DNA from: Bacillus safensis FO-36b
Lineage (GTDB): Bacteria; Bacillota; Bacilli; Bacillales; Bacillaceae
NCBI RefSeq assembly: GCF_000691165.1
Contig: NZ_ASJD01000015.1
Coordinates: 1-35,304, forward strand
Direction: 5' to 3'
Length of the DNA stretch: 35,304 nt
Positions 32,202 to 35,304 of this stretch are shown in pieces. How positions within the stretch are numbered: the first letter of the stretch is position 1; each line of letters starts with the position of its first letter. Below the pieces are notes generated by a model. It did no database searches, was not told the DNA's origin, and saw nothing but the letters and a program-made list of their open reading frames with translations. The translations under genes and the position numbers were made by a program.

Positions 32202-32506
32202 GCTATAACTCCTTTTTCATATTGAATAGTTTTATAGGGACAGGCTAATTTAGTCAACCAATTTTTATGTTGACACAAATCGCTGTATTTTCTGGATAAT
32301 CATGAATTGGTCATGAGCTTATAAATTTTTTGAAGTTGACCTTATGCAACTTAATTCCATTTTATCAAATTATCTCATCGAAACCTTTATTTAACAATAT
32401 AAAAAATGAAAGGAAGCTAGAAGCTGAATAAAAGAATTTATTCATGATGTTCTTATGGACAACAACCGCATCATGACTGGCAACTATACTTTAGAGGATA
32501 AAAAAA
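32202..32506. other. Gene-poor stretch left of the tRNA-Leu repeat
   Basis: AT-rich DNA with a possible gene remnant at 32428-32499 and no other supported gene. It probably marks decayed DNA next to an integration site. Confidence 0.4.
32428..32499 (+). pseudogene. Possible remnant of a CotF-like spore coat gene
   Basis: One frame reads KEFIHDVLMDNNRIMTGNYT, resembling the start of CotF-family spore coat proteins (the DVLM..K.MT.NYN pattern). It is about 24 codons, bounded by a stop codon upstream and running into the tRNA-terminator copy. It is too short to be sure. Confidence 0.3.
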
Positions 32507-32527
32507 CCAAAGGTCTACAACCTTTGG
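32501..32527 (-). terminator. Terminator at the left tRNA-Leu copy
   Basis: Minus-strand CCAAAGG/CCTTTGG stem followed by seven Ts. It is probably the original terminator of the right-hand tRNA cluster, now cut off from it by the inserted element. Confidence 0.75.
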
Positions 32528-32590
32528 TTTCTTAGATGCGGCCGAGAGGACTTGAACCTCCACGGGTTAGTCACCCACTAGGCCCTCAAC
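32507..32590. repeat. Left attachment-site copy: 3' half of tRNA-Leu(GAG) plus terminator
   Basis: 84 bp that match 34914-34997 with five differences. The part 32537-32590 is the tRNA-Leu 3' half from the anticodon loop to the discriminator base, and then the similarity stops abruptly. It lacks the 5' half and is not a functional tRNA. It is the signature of tyrosine-recombinase integration into a tRNA gene. Confidence 0.85.
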
Positions 32591-32761
32591 TTTGTGAACC
32601 GATACCAATCTTCCTTTCATTGAACTCTCTAAATTCCGTTTTCACCTTTTCTTTCACATTCACATAAACCCGAATTTAAAAGTCTTTATTTCCACCATCC
32701 CACATACTTAGATTCAATGCCTCATATATTTCTAGACAAATATAAGTTATAGGGGGATGAC

Positions 32762-33662
32762 ATGAACAATCAATTTCTAGATCAGGAGTATCAATCGAAT
32801 AATCCTATGTTGGAACCACCAGAAAGATTAGCAGCACGCACCATCTGAATCCTTAACAGAACAAACATTTATTGAACGTTCATTAATTGAAAATAAGTTC
32901 TGGCTGCGTATTATGAAAGAACATGCTTTATTTCTTGGCGAAGGATTTAATCGTAAAGATAAACAGTTTATCCAACAAACAGACCGTTTTCATTATTATT
33001 TTGAACAACTAGAACAACGAGCCTATAAAACGCCTAACAATGTTCAAGCTGTACGTAAACTGAATGAAGATAGTATTGATCTAGCATATGGTTTTCGAAA
33101 TTTCAAAAGAAATTTACTTATATTGATCATTAACTGCAAGGTTTCAGGGTTTAACTTTCCATTGCTGGTTGATCACATCGCTCGTGAAGCAGAATATTTC
33201 GTGCGAACACTTCAAAAATTTAACAAAGGCATACTTGACCCTATTCAAGACGCCATTATTAGTGAAAATGTTTTCTGGCTGAGAATTATGATGGAACATT
33301 CCAGATTTATTGCCTCACTATTAGACCAATCCGAACGTAAACTTGTTCATAAAGCTAGTGAATTTGGAGATAATTTCGAGGTTTTGCTTAATCAGGCTAG
33401 AGATGTTGAATCCATGTTGTTTAGAAAAAAACCAACATACCCTATTATTGCTAAACTCAATGATGATAGCGAGGACGCTACGACAGAGCTTAGAAACTTC
33501 AAAAAAGCAGGATTAGAGATGATTAAATCATGTCAAATTAAAAATGTGATCAATCCTCTACTAGCAGATCATGTTTTGCGTGAAGCAAATCACTTTCTAT
33601 ATATGACAGATGTATTAGAAAAGCGTTTAAAAGAAAAACAATCTATGGAATCTTCTTATTAA
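32762..33662 (+). pseudogene. DUF2935-family protein with a frameshift near the N-terminus
   Basis: The SD GGGGGATGAC and ATG 32762 open a frame (MNNQFLDQEYQSNN and on) that ends at TGA 32846. The frame one base over then reads PSESLTEQTFIERSLIEN, followed by KFWLRIMKEHALFLGEGF, and continues to 33662. The main open part is 32913-33662 (249 codons). It has two tandem repeats, each starting FWLRIM.EH and ending in a REA.HF / REAEYF helix. This is the DUF2935 fold, helical and probably metal-binding, of unknown role in spore formers. One extra base between 32832 and 32846 explains the break. An internal start could still give a nearly complete product. Confidence 0.7.
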
Positions 33663-33693
33663 GCCTTTCATTTCAATGAAGGCATTTTTTTAT
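33663..33693 (+). terminator. Terminator of the DUF2935 gene
   Basis: GCCTTTCAT/ATGAAGGC hairpin with one bulge and a run of T residues. Confidence 0.75.
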
Positions 33694-33806
33694 TGATCCA
33701 TCTTGCCCCGACTGCGTGATCGATAAATTAGACGAATACCCTTATCAAAGAATGATCTAGGTGCATAACCTACTCCTAAAAGACATTTAATAAAAGGAGT
33801 TTAGAT

Positions 33807-34442
33807 ATGTATTATTATTCTGATCCGTATTATCTCTATAATTTTAGACAACAACCTGATTTGAGTCAGGCAAATGAAAAAATGCGTAGCCTTTTATCTA
33901 CGATTCAACATATCCCTGTACACTCATCCTCTTTCCAACGCTCGATGGCTACCGTAGTGAAACATCTGCAAGTTGTCAGTAGAGCACTTGCTCTTGGATG
34001 CGGTATGAGTTCAGAATTCAGATTCCTTCCAGATACTTGGGGATTACGTGAGCTTCATATTGTACACGCAAAATATCTAACTCCATTGAGTTATCACGTT
34101 TATTCTGCCTTAGGTGCAGCTGAGCTTCTTGCCGCAGGACAAGGTCGAGCTCCTCATTTTGCTCTAATGATTGGCTGTATGAATTCAATACTTCGTCTAT
34201 GGTCAAACTTTCCTGCAGCGATAGCTGACCTTCGAAGAGCAGCAGGCCAACAATATGCATCTTCAGTAGACGAGGCAGAAAGACTGCTGAGTCCAATGGT
34301 TCCATCCACTCAACAGGCATTATCCATCAGTCAATCTGCAGTTAGTCCGGTTATTTGGCAGGCTACCTTACATGCTACACATTTAGCTCGGGAAGTACGG
34401 CAGATTGTTGCACAATCAGTGAGTCAGGGATCTTCATATTAA
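33807..34442 (+). CDS. Tyr-rich-headed helical protein, function unknown (possibly spore-related)
   Basis: 211 residues. The N-terminus MYYYSDPYYLYNFRQQPD is Tyr-rich, as in several spore coat proteins. The rest is helical, with an alanine-rich centre (YSALGAAELLAAGQGRAPHF and on) and no cofactor motif. There is no signal peptide. AAAAGGAG lies upstream of the ATG. CATAACCTA (33764-33772) resembles a sigma-K type -10 element (CATANNNTA), which would fit mother-cell expression, but the -35 is not convincing. It lies inside the tRNA-Leu element beside the DUF2935 gene. I do not recognise a family. Confidence 0.6.
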   Translation: MYYYSDPYYLYNFRQQPDLSQANEKMRSLLSTIQHIPVHSSSFQRSMATVVKHLQVVSRALALGCGMSSEFRFLPDTWGLRELHIVHAKYLTPLSYHVYSALGAAELLAAGQGRAPHFALMIGCMNSILRLWSNFPAAIADLRRAAGQQYASSVDEAERLLSPMVPSTQQALSISQSAVSPVIWQATLHATHLAREVRQIVAQSVSQGSSY

Positions 34443-34530
34443 TCAGTCGATACGATATGAAATTTCCATGGAATCAACCTTTGCCAATTAAAATGCTTGT
34501 ATGTAGTCTTTAAAAATAAATGCTGATCTT

Positions 34531-34565
34531 AAAAAGGTATCCTTGTGCTGCGGTACCTTTTTATT
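34531..34565 (+). terminator. Terminator of the Tyr-rich protein gene
   Basis: AAAAAGGTA/TACCTTTTT stem (34531-34539 with 34554-34562), then T-rich DNA. Confidence 0.75.
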
Positions 34566-34702
34566 TCGAGTCCTCATGAAGTTGCCGCTACATTTTTATA
34601 CCGCACTGTAAAAAAACCGACTGATCTAACCAGGAAAGGAGCATTCCTCCTACCAGAAACAAAACAAAAAAGAACAGATTATCTGACTGGAGGAAGCTTA
34701 TT

Positions 34703-34820
34703 GAAATTGGCGCTTCGATGGGGGATACGTGCATCTATTCGGACAGCAATAGATGTATATGGTCACTTATTTCCTAACAAACAAAAGGCTATGGCTGAAA
34801 AATTGGACGACATTATATAA
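34703..34820 (+). pseudogene. C-terminal remnant of a phage-type tyrosine integrase
   Basis: The last 38 codons of an open frame read SIRTAIDVYGHLFPNKQKA, then MAEKLDDII and stop. This is the end of tyrosine recombinases, with the nucleophilic Tyr in DVYGHLF. The catalytic Arg-His-Arg part is absent, and the DNA upstream to 34545 is open but unrelated or scrambled. The remnant abuts the intact tRNA-Leu, where such integrases normally sit. Confidence 0.75.
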
Positions 34821-34844
34821 AAATATCGATCTCTAACAAAAAAA

Positions 34845-34886
34845 GTCCACTTACTTACGGTGAGTGGACAGATTTTGGACAGATTT
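34845..34886 (+). repeat. Hairpin and GGACAGATTT direct repeats between integrase remnant and tRNA
   Basis: GTCCACT/AGTGGAC (34845-34851 with 34863-34869) forms a stem. It is followed by two copies of GGACAGATTT (34866-34875 and 34877-34886). They may be the integrase's terminator and arm-type binding sites. Confidence 0.45.
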
Positions 34887-34913
34887 ATTTAGAAGTTATA
34901 TAAAATAAAAATA

Positions 34914-35027
<114 letters not shown>

Positions 35028-35075
35028 GTGTATGATGTGCTCATATATTCATAAGTGCACTGTTTGGAAAAACAA

Positions 35076-35158
35076 TGCGGGTGAAGGGACTTGAACCCCC
35101 ACGTCATAAAGACACTAGATCCTAAGTCTAGCGCGTCTGCCAATTCCGCCACACCCGC
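35076..35158 (-). tRNA. tRNA-Leu (TAG)
   Basis: 83 nt, class II with a long variable arm. The acceptor is GCGGGTG, the anticodon loop is CTTAGGA (TAG), and the T arm is GGTTCAAGTCC. The CCA is not encoded. It lies 48 nt upstream of tRNA-Leu(GAG). Confidence 0.95.
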
Positions 35159-35165
35159 GTGACAA

Positions 35166-35241
35166 TGGTGAGCCATGAAGGACTCGAACCTTCGACCCTC
35201 TGATTAAAAGTCAGATGCTCTACCAACTGAGCTAATGGCTC
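35166..35241 (-). tRNA. tRNA-Lys (TTT)
   Basis: 76 nt with encoded CCA. The acceptor is GAGCCAT, the anticodon loop is CTTTTAA (TTT), and the T arm is GGTTCGAGTCC. Confidence 0.96.
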
Positions 35242-35270
35242 ATCTGCTATGCAGAAAAACATATAAAAAA

Positions 35271-35304
35271 TGGCTGGGCTAGCTGGATTCGAACCAACGC
35301 ATGA
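35271..35304 (-). tRNA. Partial tRNA-Gln (3' end only)
   Basis: The last 34 nt of a tRNA with CCA, cut by the window edge. The T arm GGTTCGAATCC and acceptor TAGCCCAG fit Bacillus tRNA-Gln. The anticodon lies outside the window. Confidence 0.75.

Noticed and set aside
32537..32590. Functional tRNA-Leu at the left repeat
   Set aside because: Only the 3' half is present and the sequence diverges from the anticodon loop on. It is an attachment-site copy.
34018..34320. Minus-strand 100-codon ORF opposite the Tyr-rich protein gene
   Set aside because: The plus-strand gene has a clear SD and terminator. The antisense frame has no SD or recognisable motifs.

Overview
The window comes from a Bacillus chromosome. 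Close full-length matches to remembered B. subtilis proteins (GltP, Blt, BglS, CspC, AdhA/AdhR, AnsZ, YdeB) and the AAGGAGG-type ribosome binding sites point to the B. subtilis/B. pumilus branch. I favour the B. pumilus group, but that is an inference made without a database search. The window lies between two minus-strand tRNA clusters. The left one (Arg-ACG, Gly-TCC) has its own promoter. The right one (Gln, Lys, Leu-TAG, Leu-GAG) ends in a terminator.

Layout. 0.5-8.2 kb: glutamate symporter gltP; an S66 peptidase gene broken by one in-frame TAG; an EamA exporter gene preceded by a leader-peptide attenuator; azlCD; an O-methyltransferase; a CsbD-like stress protein; a GNAT; a LysE-type exporter divergent from an XRE-cupin regulator. 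8.2-15.6 kb: two small secreted products; a MarR-nitroreductase-luciferase-like monooxygenase operon under a double operator; a RibD/DHFR-like reductase; a TetR; a VOC protein; a YesK-like membrane protein; four more GNAT acetyltransferases. 15.7-20.6 kb: a TetR-blt multidrug efflux operon; an unlisted 48-aa membrane ORF; a MarR-alpha/beta hydrolase operon; lipoprotein asparaginase ansZ. 20.8-22.9 kb: an AT-rich cassette of three genes that looks horizontally acquired, namely a membrane-anchored subtilase, a secreted protein with a nuclease-toxin-like C-terminus, and a CPCC zinc-ribbon putative immunity protein. 23.1-28.5 kb: an SDR enzyme; a YjbR/MmcQ gene remnant; a type IV esterase; a TetR-DHA2 efflux operon with two perfect-arm operators; secreted lichenase bglS with a cre site. 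28.5-32.2 kb: adhR/adhA; a CarD-like regulator; a candidate small RNA; cspC; a four-helix membrane protein. 32.5-35.0 kb: a small decayed integrative element between two copies of the 3' half of tRNA-Leu(GAG).

Most of the window consists of compact modules in which a regulator sits beside an exporter or detoxifying enzyme. In several of them the operator can be read directly in the promoter.

The two most unusual systems are both non-coding or multi-gene arrangements. The first is the EamA leader at 3821-3930. A 17-codon ORF with its own Shine-Dalgarno (SD) site is followed by four mutually complementary segments, the last of which is the SD of the transporter. This is the logic of erm-type translation attenuation, here applied to an efflux-like gene. 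The second is the protease-toxin-immunity cassette at 20842-22835. The third point of interest is the tRNA-Leu element with its 84-bp flanking repeats.
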